Positions 15,624 to 24,768 of a stretch of 64,000 nt of DNA are shown here, in pieces (positions within the stretch are counted from its first letter, which is position 1; every line of letters starts with the position of its first letter). The translations under genes were made by a program, and so were the position numbers. Under the pieces are notes generated by a model, which saw only the letters and a program-made list of their open reading frames with translations, did not search any database and was not told the DNA's origin. This DNA comes from Streptomyces diacarni (lineage in GTDB: Bacteria > Actinomycetota > Actinomycetes > Streptomycetales > Streptomycetaceae): assembly GCF_003323715.1 (NCBI RefSeq), contig NZ_QOIN01000029.1:1-64000 (forward strand). The letters run 5' to 3'.

Positions 15624-16358
15624 TCAACCGGCGGATCCCAGGGGGAGACTGCCGGTGCCCGTGCGTTTCGCGTCCTGCGGAGCCATTCCGAGCGCGTCCA
15701 GCACGGCCCCCGTGGCGAGCCGGTGCCAGCGGCGGGCGTCACGCAGCATGGTGTGACCGCCGCGCGGCATGGGAACGGCCGCTGTACGGGCACCGGCCTC
15801 CTGTGCCCGGTGGACGAGGTCCCAGGAGCCGGCGGCGCGGGTGACACGGTCGCTCTCGTCGTGCAGGACGGTGACGCGCCGGCCCGCGAGGTGGGCGACG
15901 GGTTCGCCTTCCGGGCACCACGGCGCGAGAGCCACGACCGCGCGCACCTCGTCGAGACCGCCGAGGCGCAGGGCGGCGCGTCCGCCCATGGAGTGACCCA
16001 CCAGCACGACGGGTACGGGCCCGGCCAGCCGGCGCAATTCCGCGAGGGCACGCCGGGCGTCGCGGACGGTGTCCTGGCGCTCACCGTTCCAGCCGCGCCG
16101 CCGGTAGCGCACCCTGCCCACCAGCACGGGGCTGCTCCGCGTGGCGCGGAGCAGCGCGGTGGCGAAGGGGCGCATCCGCAGGGCGGGCAGGTTGAGAGCG
16201 GGGGGCGTCTCCAGGCCGTCGGCGCGGCCCCCGTGCAGGAGCAGGACGGCGGCTTGCGGCCGTGCGGGGGAGCGGCGCAGCACGAGCGCGTCCCGGTCGT
16301 CCGGCTCCGACCGCCGGGCGGAGGCGGCGCGTGCGGGCCGGGGAGGGCGGGCCTTCAT
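15624..16358 (-). CDS. Alpha/beta hydrolase (dienelactone-hydrolase-like)
   Basis: The start ATG 16358 (MKARPPRP) overlaps the stop of the upstream gene by four bases (ATGA), giving 244 residues; AGAGGGAC precedes it. HGG lies at 42-44, the nucleophile elbow is VGHSMGG with Ser123, the acid is in HDESDRVT, and the catalytic His is in PRGGHTMLRD. The protein is short and lacks a cap domain, so it probably acts on small esters or thioesters. It is translationally coupled to the DUF1295 membrane protein. Joint function is unknown. Confidence 0.83.
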   Translation of the reverse strand: MKARPPRPARAASARRSEPDDRDALVLRRSPARPQAAVLLLHGGRADGLETPPALNLPALRMRPFATALLRATRSSPVLVGRVRYRRRGWNGERQDTVRDARRALAELRRLAGPVPVVLVGHSMGGRAALRLGGLDEVRAVVALAPWCPEGEPVAHLAGRRVTVLHDESDRVTRAAGSWDLVHRAQEAGARTAAVPMPRGGHTMLRDARRWHRLATGAVLDALGMAPQDAKRTGTGSLPLGSAG

Positions 16359-17206
16359 GTGTCCCTCTTCGTGTCGGGTTTCGTCTCGGGCGCCTGGGTG
16401 GCGCGGGGGCGGCGGGGCGGCAGCGGCAGGAAACCGCTGGTGCGGGCCTGGTACTCGCGGTAGCCGGGGCGCTCGGCCATGCGTGCTTCCAGGAGCCGCT
16501 TTCCGCTGCCCTTGGTCAGCAACAGGGTCATCACCACCGGCGAGACGAGGCACAGGGCCGCGGTCTGCCATGTGCCGCAGGCCATCAGGTACAGCCCCCA
16601 CCACACGAGGCAGTCCCCGAAATAGTTGGGGTGGCGGGTCCACGACCACAAGCCCCTGTCCATGACGCGGCCCCGGTTCGCCGGGTCCGCCTTGAACCGG
16701 GCGAGCTGGTGGTCACCGATCGCCTCGCACGCCAGCCCCGCGGCCCACACGACGGCGCCGAGCACGGTGAGGGCGTCGGGGGAGGCCGTCACGTACTGGC
16801 CCGCCTGCACCGGCAGCGAGATCAGCCACGCCAATGCCGCCTGCAGGAGGTAGACCATGCGCAGCGCGTACAGCTGGCGGTTGCCGGGGGCCTTGGCCAG
16901 CATCCTCTCGTAGCGGGGGTCCTCTCCCTTGCCCCGGCCGCGGCGGGCGATGTGTGCGGCGAGCCGTAGCCCCCACACGGCCGTCGCGGCCGTGAGCAGC
17001 AGGCGACGCGTCCCGTCGCCCGTTCCCGCGGACAGTACGCTGCTGACCGCGGCGACGGCGGTGAAGGCGAGGCCCCAGGCGACGTCCACGACGCGGTGCC
17101 GCCCTGTGCGGAGCGCGACCGCGAAGGTGAGCAGCAGGACAGCGAGGGCGGCGCCGGCCGCGGCGGGCAGGTTGAGCAGCAGCGCCGGCCAGTCGGGAGC
17201 GCTCAC
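16355..17206 (-). CDS. DUF1295 integral membrane protein (steroid 5-alpha-reductase/ICMT-like)
   Basis: I start at GTG 17206 (VSAPDWPALLL), behind GGAGGGG, giving 283 residues with about seven membrane segments. The C-terminal signature GLWSWTRHPNYFGDCLVWWG (RHPNYFG) is characteristic of DUF1295, which is distantly related to steroid 5-alpha-reductases and isoprenylcysteine methyltransferases. Activity of the bacterial proteins is mostly unknown; a lipid or fatty-acid modification is the usual guess. It is the first gene of a two-gene operon with the downstream hydrolase (ATGA overlap). Confidence 0.82.
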   Translation of the reverse strand: MSAPDWPALLLNLPAAAGAALAVLLLTFAVALRTGRHRVVDVAWGLAFTAVAAVSSVLSAGTGDGTRRLLLTAATAVWGLRLAAHIARRGRGKGEDPRYERMLAKAPGNRQLYALRMVYLLQAALAWLISLPVQAGQYVTASPDALTVLGAVVWAAGLACEAIGDHQLARFKADPANRGRVMDRGLWSWTRHPNYFGDCLVWWGLYLMACGTWQTAALCLVSPVVMTLLLTKGSGKRLLEARMAERPGYREYQARTSGFLPLPPRRPRATQAPETKPDTKRDT

Positions 17207-17667
17207 CGGCCGCCCCCTCCGGCGCGGTCCGCCGGTGTCCGCCCCGCGGTGCCGGCCGTTCCGTCCCCGGTCGGGGTGGTGCCATCCCTCAGTCGCACTG
17301 TTCCTCACTCGTTCGTCGCCGGCCCGATGCCCGGGGCGGCGCGTCGGCCTCCGGTCGTACCGCTGCCCCTGTCTTCGTCTTCGGAACCGACGGTGGGCGC
17401 GGATTGGTGAGGACCGGATCGGTGAGGTCCGATCGGTGGGCGGGCGTGCGGGAGCGGCCGTCCCGGGGGAGTGGCGGCGCAGCGCCTCGGGCGGACACAC
17501 TGGCGAAAAATGAGCGTGACCGCACCTCGCGCCCTGGTTGGCTGTAGGGGCCATCTTGTAGCGTCCGCGAAGCGCCGTGTGTCTGCCCGCATGCGCGTTC
17601 CAGCGCGCTGCCGTGCGCCTCGCGCGGTGGGCGCGTCGTCTGTCCCTGTACCGATGGAGGAACCTTC
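17207..17667. other. 461-bp divergent intergenic region
   Basis: This gap between the DUF1295 gene (minus) and the methyltransferase gene (plus) must hold both promoters. It is GC-rich with short imperfect repeats (GGATCGGTGAGG/GGTCCGATCGGTGGG near 17410-17440). I see no convincing gene, hairpin or operator. Confidence 0.5.
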
Positions 17668-18546
17668 GTGAGCTCGGATCAGCAGTGGGACATCGTCTCC
17701 GGAGTCGGCGTGACGGCCCTCGCGGTCGCCGCCGGCAGAGCGATCGAGTCGACCCGCCCCGACGCGCTGATCACCGACCCCTACGCGCCCGCCTTCCTCG
17801 CGGCGGCTTCCTCCGCCGCCCCGTTCCCCACCACCTTGGACCAGTTGGAGGAGCGGGCCGGTGCCTCCGGGCTGTGGCCGCTGATGACGGCGTACCTGGG
17901 CATACGCTCGCGGGTCTTCGACGACTTCCTCACCGGCGCCGCACGTGACGGCGTACGCCAGGTCGTCATCCTCGCCTCCGGCCTCGACACCCGCCCCTTC
18001 CGGCTGGAGTGGCCGGCCGGTGTCCGCTGTTTCGAGCTGGACCAGCCGCTGGTGCTGGACTTCAAGCTGGCCGTCCTGGCGGAGCACGGCGCCGCGGCCT
18101 CCTGCGCGCACACCCCGGTCCGCGCCGACCTGCGGGAGGACTGGGCCTTCGCGCTGGAAGAGGCGGGCTTCGACGCCGCGCTGCCCACGGCCTGGCTGGC
18201 GGAGGGGCTGCTGCCGTATCTGCCGCCGGAGGCCGAAGAGCGGCTGTTCAAGGAAATCGACCGCCTCTCCGCTTCCGGCAGCAGCCTCGCCATCGAAGAT
18301 GTCTCGGCTGTCGAGGAGTTGGCAGGCGACACGCTGGTGCGGGACGGTGGCACGGCTCTCGGCATCGACCTGCCCTCGCTGCTGCCCGACGGCGCCAAGC
18401 GCGGCCCGCGGGAGCAACTGGACTCCCTCGGCTGGCGGTACGACGAGCGCTCCGTCCTGGAGTCGGCGCGCCGTCTGGGCCGGCCGATGGAGTCCGCCCC
18501 CAGGCTCATGGAACACATGTTCCACGCCTTCGCGCGGCGTCCCTGA
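17668..18546 (+). CDS. SAM-dependent methyltransferase, LCMT-like (TIGR00027-type) family
   Basis: The 292-residue protein starts at GTG 17668 with GGAGG nearby. The N-terminus SGVGVTALAVAAGRAIEST and the block VVILASGLDTRPFRLEWP, with FELDQPLVLDFK just after, are hallmarks of the large mycobacterial/Streptomyces group of putative class I methyltransferases related to leucine carboxyl methyltransferase. AWLAEGLLPYLPPEAEERLF follows. They are expected to methylate a carboxyl or hydroxyl on a secondary metabolite or polyketide. No biosynthetic genes adjoin it, so the acceptor is unknown. Confidence 0.88.
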   Translation: MSSDQQWDIVSGVGVTALAVAAGRAIESTRPDALITDPYAPAFLAAASSAAPFPTTLDQLEERAGASGLWPLMTAYLGIRSRVFDDFLTGAARDGVRQVVILASGLDTRPFRLEWPAGVRCFELDQPLVLDFKLAVLAEHGAAASCAHTPVRADLREDWAFALEEAGFDAALPTAWLAEGLLPYLPPEAEERLFKEIDRLSASGSSLAIEDVSAVEELAGDTLVRDGGTALGIDLPSLLPDGAKRGPREQLDSLGWRYDERSVLESARRLGRPMESAPRLMEHMFHAFARRP

Positions 18547-18604
18547 GGCCGGGTGAGCCGCCAAGGGGCTGCCCGGTGATCCGCTCGTGTGATCGACTGG
18601 GCGC

Positions 18605-19072
18605 GTGGAAGCTCTCTGGGCGAGTGTCATCGCAGTGGTGGGTACGCTGCTCGGTTCCGTGATCACCCACGTCTTCCAGCGCCTCGCGTCCCAGCGTGGC
18701 GAGGACTTCACGCGGGCGGAGACGCTCCGGCAGGAACGGGTGGCCGTCTACAGCGCGTTCGCGGCGGCGGCGGAGGACTACCGGCGTGGCCAGGCCGACC
18801 GCTGGTACCGGCGGAAGGAGAACCCCGACGGGCCGGCGTACGTCACGGCGCGTGACGAGGCGCACCGGCTGCGGACCGTGGCCAGGCAGGAGCTGTACCG
18901 GGTCAGACTGGTGACCGACCGCGGGGACGTGCAGTCGGCTGCCTTCAGGGCCTACGACTGCGTACGGGATGTCTCCGACGCCACCGAGCAGGAGGCTCAC
19001 GACGCCAAGGACGCCGCGGCGAAGGAGGGCATCGAGGCGTTCGTCAACGCCGCCGCGCCGCTGGTGCGGTGA
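18605..19072 (+). CDS. Hypothetical membrane-anchored protein
   Basis: The 155-residue protein starts at GTG 18605. Residues about 3-23 form a single hydrophobic segment (LWASVIAVVGTLLGSVITHV). The rest is a charged, Arg/Glu/Ala-rich helical domain with a likely coiled-coil character (FTRAETLRQERVAVYSAFAA...). Such membrane-anchor plus helical-domain proteins are frequent in Streptomyces without known function. The gene is convergent with the MFS gene, 14 bp away. Coding bias and length support it as real. Confidence 0.65.
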   Translation: MEALWASVIAVVGTLLGSVITHVFQRLASQRGEDFTRAETLRQERVAVYSAFAAAAEDYRRGQADRWYRRKENPDGPAYVTARDEAHRLRTVARQELYRVRLVTDRGDVQSAAFRAYDCVRDVSDATEQEAHDAKDAAAKEGIEAFVNAAAPLVR

Positions 19073-19086
19073 TCTCCGCTCCGTGG

Positions 19087-20583
19087 TCACCGTCCGTTCG
19101 GCCGCTCGGCCTGCCGCTGGGTCAGCGGCGCCGCGATGTCCTCCAGACCGCGGCGCTCCGCCGGCACGGCGAGAGCGACGGCGACGAGCCCGGCCGCCGT
19201 CATCAGACCCGCTCCGATCTGGAAGGCGAGCGCGGTCTCCCCCACGACGCCGCTCTCGGTGAGCTGCGCGAAGATCATGGGACCGCTGATGCCGCCCGCC
19301 GCGGTGCCGACTGCGTAGAAGAAGGCGATGGCCAGGGCGCGGGTCTCCATCGGGAAGACTTCACTGACCGTCAGGTAGGCCGAGCTCGCGCCGGCCGAGG
19401 CGAAGAAGAGGACGGCGCACCAGCACGCGGTGAGGGTAGCGGCGCTGAGCCGTCCCGAGTCGAACAGCCACGCCGTGCCGAACAGCAGGACGCCCGAGAG
19501 CAGGTATGTCCCCGAGATCATCAGCCGTCGGCCCAGGGTGTCGAAGAGCCGGCCCAGCAGCAGGGGCCCGCAGAAGTTGCTCGCGGCGATGACGGCGTAG
19601 AAGTACCCGGTGCGTCCCGAGGAGATGTCGAAGAAGGTGATGAGGATGGTGCCGAAACCGAAGGTGATGGCGTTGTAGAGGAACGCCTGTCCGAGGAAGA
19701 GGGCCAGACCGAGCACGGCGCGTTTGGGGTAGCGCGTGAAGATGGCGTGGGCGATCAGGCCGAAACCCACCGCCTTGCGCTGGTGGATGGTGATCTGCCC
19801 GGCGGGTGGCGGCAGCTCCTCGCCGCGGTGCGCGACGGTCTCCCGTTCCGCCTTGCTCACCAGCTCCTCGGCGGCCTTGCCGTGGCCGTGGATGAACAGC
19901 CACCGCGGGCTCTCGGGCACGTGGCGCCGTACCAGCAGGATCACTAGTCCCAGCACGACGCCCAGCGCGAAGGTGAGCCGCCAGCCGATGTTCGCGGGGA
20001 AGATGTTCTCGTCCAGCATCACGATCGACAGCAGCGCGCCGCCGGCCGCGCCGAGCCAGAAGCTGCCGTTGATGATGACGTCGACCTGGCCGCGGTACTT
20101 GGACGGGATCAGCTCGTCGATGGCGGAGTTGATGGCGGCGTACTCGCCGCCGATGCCGAATCCGGTGAGGAAGCGGAAGAGGAAGAACCACCAGCTCTCG
20201 AACGAGAGCGCGGTCATGGCGGTGGCCGCCAGATACACCGCCAAGGTGATCATGAAGAGTTTCTTGCGCCCGAGCCGGTCGGTCAGCCAGCCGAAGAACA
20301 GCGCGCCCGAACACGCGCCGGCCACGTACAACGCCGCGGCCAGACCGCTGACCTGGCCCGCGGTGATGTCCAGGCCGCTGTCCGACTCGGCGAGCCTGCC
20401 GGCGACGTTGCCGACGACCGTCACCTCGAGGCCGTCCAGGATCCAGACGGTGCCGAGGCCGATGACGATCATCCAGTGCCAGCGCGACCAGGGAAGACGG
20501 TCGAGCCGTGCGGGCACGTCCGTGGTGACCGTGCCCTCTTCGACTCCTTCACCCATGCCGCCTGGCGGCTTGTTGTCGGCCAT
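19087..20583 (-). CDS. MFS transporter, metabolite/sugar-porter type
   Basis: The 498-residue protein has about 12 membrane segments and family motifs: GWLTDRLGRKKLF after helix 2, FRFLTGFGIGGEYAAINSAI in helix 4, and RRHVPESPRWLFIHG before the central loop. These match the metabolite:H+ symporter/sugar-porter MFS groups (ProP/NiaP/KgtP-like). Substrates could be an organic acid or aromatic compound. The soluble loop (about 230-275) carries Glu/Lys-rich sequence. It is divergent from a carboxylesterase gene, which could release an importable acid; that is only context. Confidence 0.85.
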   Translation of the reverse strand: MADNKPPGGMGEGVEEGTVTTDVPARLDRLPWSRWHWMIVIGLGTVWILDGLEVTVVGNVAGRLAESDSGLDITAGQVSGLAAALYVAGACSGALFFGWLTDRLGRKKLFMITLAVYLAATAMTALSFESWWFFLFRFLTGFGIGGEYAAINSAIDELIPSKYRGQVDVIINGSFWLGAAGGALLSIVMLDENIFPANIGWRLTFALGVVLGLVILLVRRHVPESPRWLFIHGHGKAAEELVSKAERETVAHRGEELPPPAGQITIHQRKAVGFGLIAHAIFTRYPKRAVLGLALFLGQAFLYNAITFGFGTILITFFDISSGRTGYFYAVIAASNFCGPLLLGRLFDTLGRRLMISGTYLLSGVLLFGTAWLFDSGRLSAATLTACWCAVLFFASAGASSAYLTVSEVFPMETRALAIAFFYAVGTAAGGISGPMIFAQLTESGVVGETALAFQIGAGLMTAAGLVAVALAVPAERRGLEDIAAPLTQRQAERPNGR

Positions 20584-20907
20584 GCACCTACCCTCCGTTC
20601 TGACACGTGCTCACGGCTGCATTGCAGGTCCCCTCGAAGGGCAGCTTCACTCGTCCCGCCGGTACCCGGTCCGGCGAGTGGCTTCTCTCACCGGTACCCG
20701 CAGCCGGCCGCGGTGTCCCGGCCTCCGCATCCGTTCGGGTCGCCCCCGCTCGGTTCCGCCGTCCGCTGCCCACCGGTCGGCCCGTCGGCCCCACGCCCGG
20801 CACCTGGTGCCCCTCCGCGCGGCGGCCTCGCCGGTACGGTGGCGCTCTTCCCAGCGGTCCCCGAGGAGGGGCGAAGGCCGCCGCGCACTCGAACCCGGAG
20901 GTGAGGT
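20584..20907. promoter_or_regulatory. 324-bp divergent promoter region
   Basis: This separates the MFS gene (minus) from the carboxylesterase gene (plus). A perfect 11-bp palindrome CTGCA-T-TGCAG lies at 20617-20627, 34 bp upstream of the MFS start, and CCGGTACCCG occurs twice about 34 bp apart near 20660 and 20690. Either may be regulatory. No gene is supported. Confidence 0.35.
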
Positions 20908-22119
20908 ATGGACGACAAGCCGATGCTCAGGTCGGGGCCGATCCGGTACGCCGAGGCGGAACGCTTCGCACCGCCCCGCCCGCCGTCCGCCGGCGGGGCG
21001 CGCCCTCCGGGCGGCCGGATCTGCCCCCAGCCGCCCTCCCGGCTCGACGCGGTGATGGGCCCGCCCCACGACCGCCGCCCGCAGAGCGAGGACTGTCTGC
21101 ACCTGACCGTCACCACGCCCGCCAGGGACGACGGTGCCCGGCCCGTGCTCGTGTGGCTGCACGGCGGCGGCTTCAGCAGCGGTGGGGGAGTCCTGGACTG
21201 GTACGACGGCGGCGCGCTCGCAGCCGAGGGAGACGCCGTGGTGGTCGGCGTCAACTACCGCCTCGGCGCCCTGGGCTACCTCGTCCTCGACGGGGTCAGT
21301 GACGGCAACCTCGGCCTTCTCGACCAGTTGGAGGCCCTTCGCTGGGTCCGGGACCACATCGCGGACTGGGGCGGCGACCCCGGCGACGTCACCGTGTTCG
21401 GACAGTCAGCGGGCGCCCTCTCGATCCGGCTGCTGATGGCCGTGCCCGAAGCCGACGGCCTCTTCCGCCGCGCCCTGCTGCAGAGCGCGCCGCTGCCCAT
21501 CGCGGCCCGCCCGCACCAGCAGGCCCGCGACATCGGACGCATGTTCGCCGACCACCTCGGCTGCGACCCGCGCACCGCGACCCCCGAGGCGCTGCTGGCG
21601 GCGCAGGGCCGCACCGCCGCGGACCACCAGCGCCGCTCGGGCAGCGCTCTGGAGCCCCCGTTCACCCCGGTGACCGGAACCGCGCCCCTGGCGGCACCCG
21701 AGCCCGGCCTCACCGCGCGCGCCGGCGAACTGGACGTCATGTACGGGTGGAACGCCGAGGACATGTCCGCCTTCCCGCCACTGCCCGGCGAGACCGGTAC
21801 GGTCGCCGAGCGGACCCGCCAGGTCTACGGGACGCCGCTCGCCCACTTCGGCGGGCAGCTGCGGCGGGCCGGGGCCCGCGTCCACGCCTACCGCCTCGAC
21901 TGGCGTCCCGCCGGGTCGCCGCTGGGGGCCACCCACTGCGTCGAACTGCCCCTGCTCCTCGGCTCCCGTGACGCGTGGCGCGGCGCGCCGATGCTCGGCG
22001 AGACGGCCTGGGAGGACGTCGACTCCTTCGGCCGCGCCGTCCGCGCCTGCTGGCTGGCCTTCGCCCGCACCGGAGACCCGGGGGCCCTGCCCGCGCCGCT
22101 CGTGTCCGTCAGCCCGTGA
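20908..22119 (+). CDS. Carboxylesterase type B, short form
   Basis: The 403-residue protein carries the oxyanion motif HGGGF (85-89) and the nucleophile elbow FGQSAGA with Ser167, plus SEDCLHLTVTTP, the signature 2 of type B esterases. It should hydrolyse carboxylic esters. Family members are commonly about 500 residues; this one is shorter in the N-terminal and cap regions, with a Pro/Arg-rich stretch at residues 20-60 replacing the usual start. The C-terminal His is probably THCVELPLLLGS. GGAGGTGAGG precedes the ATG. No signal peptide, so it is cytoplasmic. Confidence 0.85.
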   Translation: MDDKPMLRSGPIRYAEAERFAPPRPPSAGGARPPGGRICPQPPSRLDAVMGPPHDRRPQSEDCLHLTVTTPARDDGARPVLVWLHGGGFSSGGGVLDWYDGGALAAEGDAVVVGVNYRLGALGYLVLDGVSDGNLGLLDQLEALRWVRDHIADWGGDPGDVTVFGQSAGALSIRLLMAVPEADGLFRRALLQSAPLPIAARPHQQARDIGRMFADHLGCDPRTATPEALLAAQGRTAADHQRRSGSALEPPFTPVTGTAPLAAPEPGLTARAGELDVMYGWNAEDMSAFPPLPGETGTVAERTRQVYGTPLAHFGGQLRRAGARVHAYRLDWRPAGSPLGATHCVELPLLLGSRDAWRGAPMLGETAWEDVDSFGRAVRACWLAFARTGDPGALPAPLVSVSP

Positions 22120-22151
22120 GGTGCGGCAAGTGACCCGCCGCAGCGCCGGGG

Positions 22152-23171
22152 CTACCAGGGGCGGATGGACCGGGTCCCGGTGCGGCGGCCCTGCTGGTCG
22201 AGCAGGTGGCCCATGCGCTTGACCGTGCGCAGACCGACGATGCGGTCGGTCACGGTGAGGGACGGCAGCCGGGCGCACAGGGCCGTCTCGCGGCGCTGGA
22301 TGTCGCCCACACCGGGCAGCCAGAGCGTGACGAGGATGTTGTCCCGCCCCGTGACGGCGGCGACCAGACGGCACTCGGCCAGTGCGGCGAGCGTACGGTG
22401 AACGGCGTTGACGTCGCGGGCCGGTGCCCGGCCCAGAAAGGTGACGGGCACGGGCAGGCCCGTCAGTTCGTCCGCCATGTCGCAACGGAAGACGATCACC
22501 CCCGACTCGGTGAGGCGGCGCAGCCTGCGCCGCACCGTGGCCGGGCTCGCGCCGGTGTGCTCCGCGAGCGCGGCGAACCCCGCTCGCCCGTCGCGGACGA
22601 GGACGTCGAGGAGAGCGTGGTCGACGTCGTCCAGGCCGACGGAGGAGACCGGGTCGCGCGGCCGCGCCCCGGCCCTTCCCAGCGCCGCCAGCTGGCCCGC
22701 GTCCAGGGAACGCAGCCGCCAGCGGCTCGCCTCGAGAGGCAGGGACGTGGTCAGGAGCGTGTCCACGCCGGTGACGCCGGGGAGTCGCTCCAGGCGTTCG
22801 AGGACCAAAGCGGTCAGTGACGGCAGGTCGGGCGCCAGCACGTCGAGCAGCAGCGCTGCCGAGCCGGAAGCCGTCAGCTCGACCGTGACGACCTCCCGCA
22901 GGCCGGCCAGCCGCTCGGCGAGCCGGCCGCGGGCACCGGGGCGGCAGCGCACCAGCACGAAGGCGGAGCAGCGGGTGCGGGAGAACTCCCGCCCCGGCGC
23001 CGCGTACACCCAGGCCAGCCCCGCACCGGTCAGCCGCTCCCAGCGCCGCGCCAGAGTCCCGGGCGTGACGCCCAGGGGCGGCGCCAACTCCGCCCAGGAC
23101 GCCCTGGGGCGCAGTTGCAGTGCGTGGACGAGAGCGAGATCCAGCTCGCTGGCGACGACCGTTTCCCGCAT
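22152..23171 (-). CDS. Lrp/AsnC regulator with two HTH and two ligand-binding halves
   Basis: I place the start at ATG 23171 (MRETVVASELD), giving 339 residues. It is a tandem duplication of the Lrp unit: one winged HTH at about 8-55 (ASWAELAPPLGVTPGTLARRWERL) with its alpha-beta ligand domain, and a second at about 180-230 (GFAALAEHTGASPATVRRRLRRL) followed by another. Lrp-type proteins bind amino acids or related acids and act as octamer-like assemblies. The gene diverges from an MFS/M20 peptidase operon (23281 onward) with a 109-bp gap, so it most likely controls that operon. Confidence 0.88.
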   Translation of the reverse strand: MRETVVASELDLALVHALQLRPRASWAELAPPLGVTPGTLARRWERLTGAGLAWVYAAPGREFSRTRCSAFVLVRCRPGARGRLAERLAGLREVVTVELTASGSAALLLDVLAPDLPSLTALVLERLERLPGVTGVDTLLTTSLPLEASRWRLRSLDAGQLAALGRAGARPRDPVSSVGLDDVDHALLDVLVRDGRAGFAALAEHTGASPATVRRRLRRLTESGVIVFRCDMADELTGLPVPVTFLGRAPARDVNAVHRTLAALAECRLVAAVTGRDNILVTLWLPGVGDIQRRETALCARLPSLTVTDRIVGLRTVKRMGHLLDQQGRRTGTRSIRPW

Positions 23172-23280
23172 GTGTACCGGCTCTCGTGCACGATTCCGAC
23201 GAACTGACCGGACCTTGCGGCCGGTGCCCGCACAGTAGCCGCCACATCGGTTTCCAGCCACCAGAAGGGGTGAGGCAATC

Positions 23281-24768
23281 GTGGCCGCAGGCATCGGTTC
23301 GGGGCGGGGACTGCTGGCGACCATGGCGGTCGTCGTGGTGTGCAGCGGAGTCGTCCAGGGCTATCTCACTCCGCTGCTGCCGGGCATCGGAGCGCACCTC
23401 GGCATCGGCAGCGTCGGCCAGAACAACCTCTACCTCCTCTCCCAACTCGCCTTCGCTGTGCTGACGCCGCTGCTCTCACGCCTGGGCGACCTGTACGGAC
23501 ACCGCAGGGTGCTGCGGGTGTCCGTCTCGATGGTGACGGGCGGCTCGCTGCTGATGGCGGCATGGCCCGCCACGGCCACCCTGGCCCTCGGAATGGTCCT
23601 GCAGGGGGCGGTGGTCGGGTTCTTCCCGCTGCTCGCCGGCATTCTGCGCTCGCGGGCACCCGAGTTGGGCCTCACCGGGATGTCCGTACTGGTCGGGGCC
23701 CTGCTCGTGTCGATCGGCGGCGGCGGCCTCGTCGCCGGGTCGCTCAGCGAGGGGCATGCCGTGGCCGGGCTGTGGACGGCCGTTCCGCTCAGCGCGGCGG
23801 CGCTGACCGCCGCGCTCGTGCTGCCCGAGGGCGCCGCGGCGCGGGGCGGGCACTTCCACTTCGGGGCGGCGGCCCTGCTGACCCTGGGGCTGGTGGCGCT
23901 CGTCCTCGTACTGGCGCAGGGCTCCACCTGGGGCTGGACCACGCCCGCGTCCTGGGGCACGGCCGCGCTGGCGCTCGTGCTGCTCGCCGCCTGGGTCGCG
24001 GTCGAACACCGGGCGGCGCACCCGCTGGTGAAGGTGCGGCTGCTGCGCGGCTCGCGGCTCGCCGTGGTCAACGTGCACACCTTCTGCCTGGCCTTCGGCA
24101 CGATCGGCTTCCTCGGCGCGAACGCGGTCTTCCTCGGCACCGACCCCGACGAGGCGGGCTACGGCATGGGCTGGGGCTCGCGCACGATCGCGCTCGTCTC
24201 ACTCGCCATGGTCGCCGTCGGCTGCCTGGGCTCCACGGCGACACCGCGGCTGGCCCGGCGCGTCGGCGACCGGGCCATGCTCGCCCTCGGCGGCGCCGTG
24301 TGCGCGGCGGGATTCCTCACCATGACCGCGGGCGGGGGCGCGGCCGCCCCCTACCTCGTGGGCGCACTCCTGGTCGGCCTGGCCAACGGCATCTTCGAGG
24401 CGGTCACCAGGACCCTGGCAGCGGAGGTCGTCGCCGAGGACGAGACGGCGCTCTCCGTCGGACTCAACGAACTGGCGCTGTCCCTGGGCGCGGCCATCGG
24501 CGCCGCCGTGATCGGGGCCCTGTTCGCGGCGCACCGGGCGGCGCCGGACGGCCCGCTCACCCTGGCGGCCTTCCGCTGGAGCTGGACCGTGTGCGCCGGT
24601 GTCGCCCTGCTGGGAGCCGCCGCCGGACTGGCCTTCCGCCACGGCACGGCCGAGCGCGGACCCGCGCCCGCACACCCCGCAGGCCCCGCACACCCCGCAC
24701 ACCCCGCGCGCCCCGCAGACCCCTCACGAGCGGAACAGCCCCTCGCACGGAACGGAGACGCGGCATGA
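23281..24768 (+). CDS. MFS transporter, DHA2-like
   Basis: The 495-residue protein starts at GTG 23281 behind GGGGTGAGG. It has about 14 hydrophobic segments, SRLGDLYGHRRVLRVS as motif A, and GANAVFLGTDPDEAGYGMGW. After the last helix a low-complexity tail of His-Pro-Ala repeats (HPAGPAHPAHPARPADP) occupies residues about 465-485. Its stop overlaps the ATG of the M20 peptidase gene by four bases, so the two are coupled. With the divergent Lrp regulator, an amino-acid or amide conjugate is a likely substrate; import or export cannot be told. Confidence 0.86.
   Translation: MAAGIGSGRGLLATMAVVVVCSGVVQGYLTPLLPGIGAHLGIGSVGQNNLYLLSQLAFAVLTPLLSRLGDLYGHRRVLRVSVSMVTGGSLLMAAWPATATLALGMVLQGAVVGFFPLLAGILRSRAPELGLTGMSVLVGALLVSIGGGGLVAGSLSEGHAVAGLWTAVPLSAAALTAALVLPEGAAARGGHFHFGAAALLTLGLVALVLVLAQGSTWGWTTPASWGTAALALVLLAAWVAVEHRAAHPLVKVRLLRGSRLAVVNVHTFCLAFGTIGFLGANAVFLGTDPDEAGYGMGWGSRTIALVSLAMVAVGCLGSTATPRLARRVGDRAMLALGGAVCAAGFLTMTAGGGAAAPYLVGALLVGLANGIFEAVTRTLAAEVVAEDETALSVGLNELALSLGAAIGAAVIGALFAAHRAAPDGPLTLAAFRWSWTVCAGVALLGAAAGLAFRHGTAERGPAPAHPAGPAHPAHPARPADPSRAEQPLARNGDAA

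Noticed and set aside
17289..17525. Possible 78-residue gene in the DUF1295/methyltransferase gap
   Set aside because: The product is Pro/Arg-rich without pattern, lacks a ribosome site and overlaps the expected promoters.
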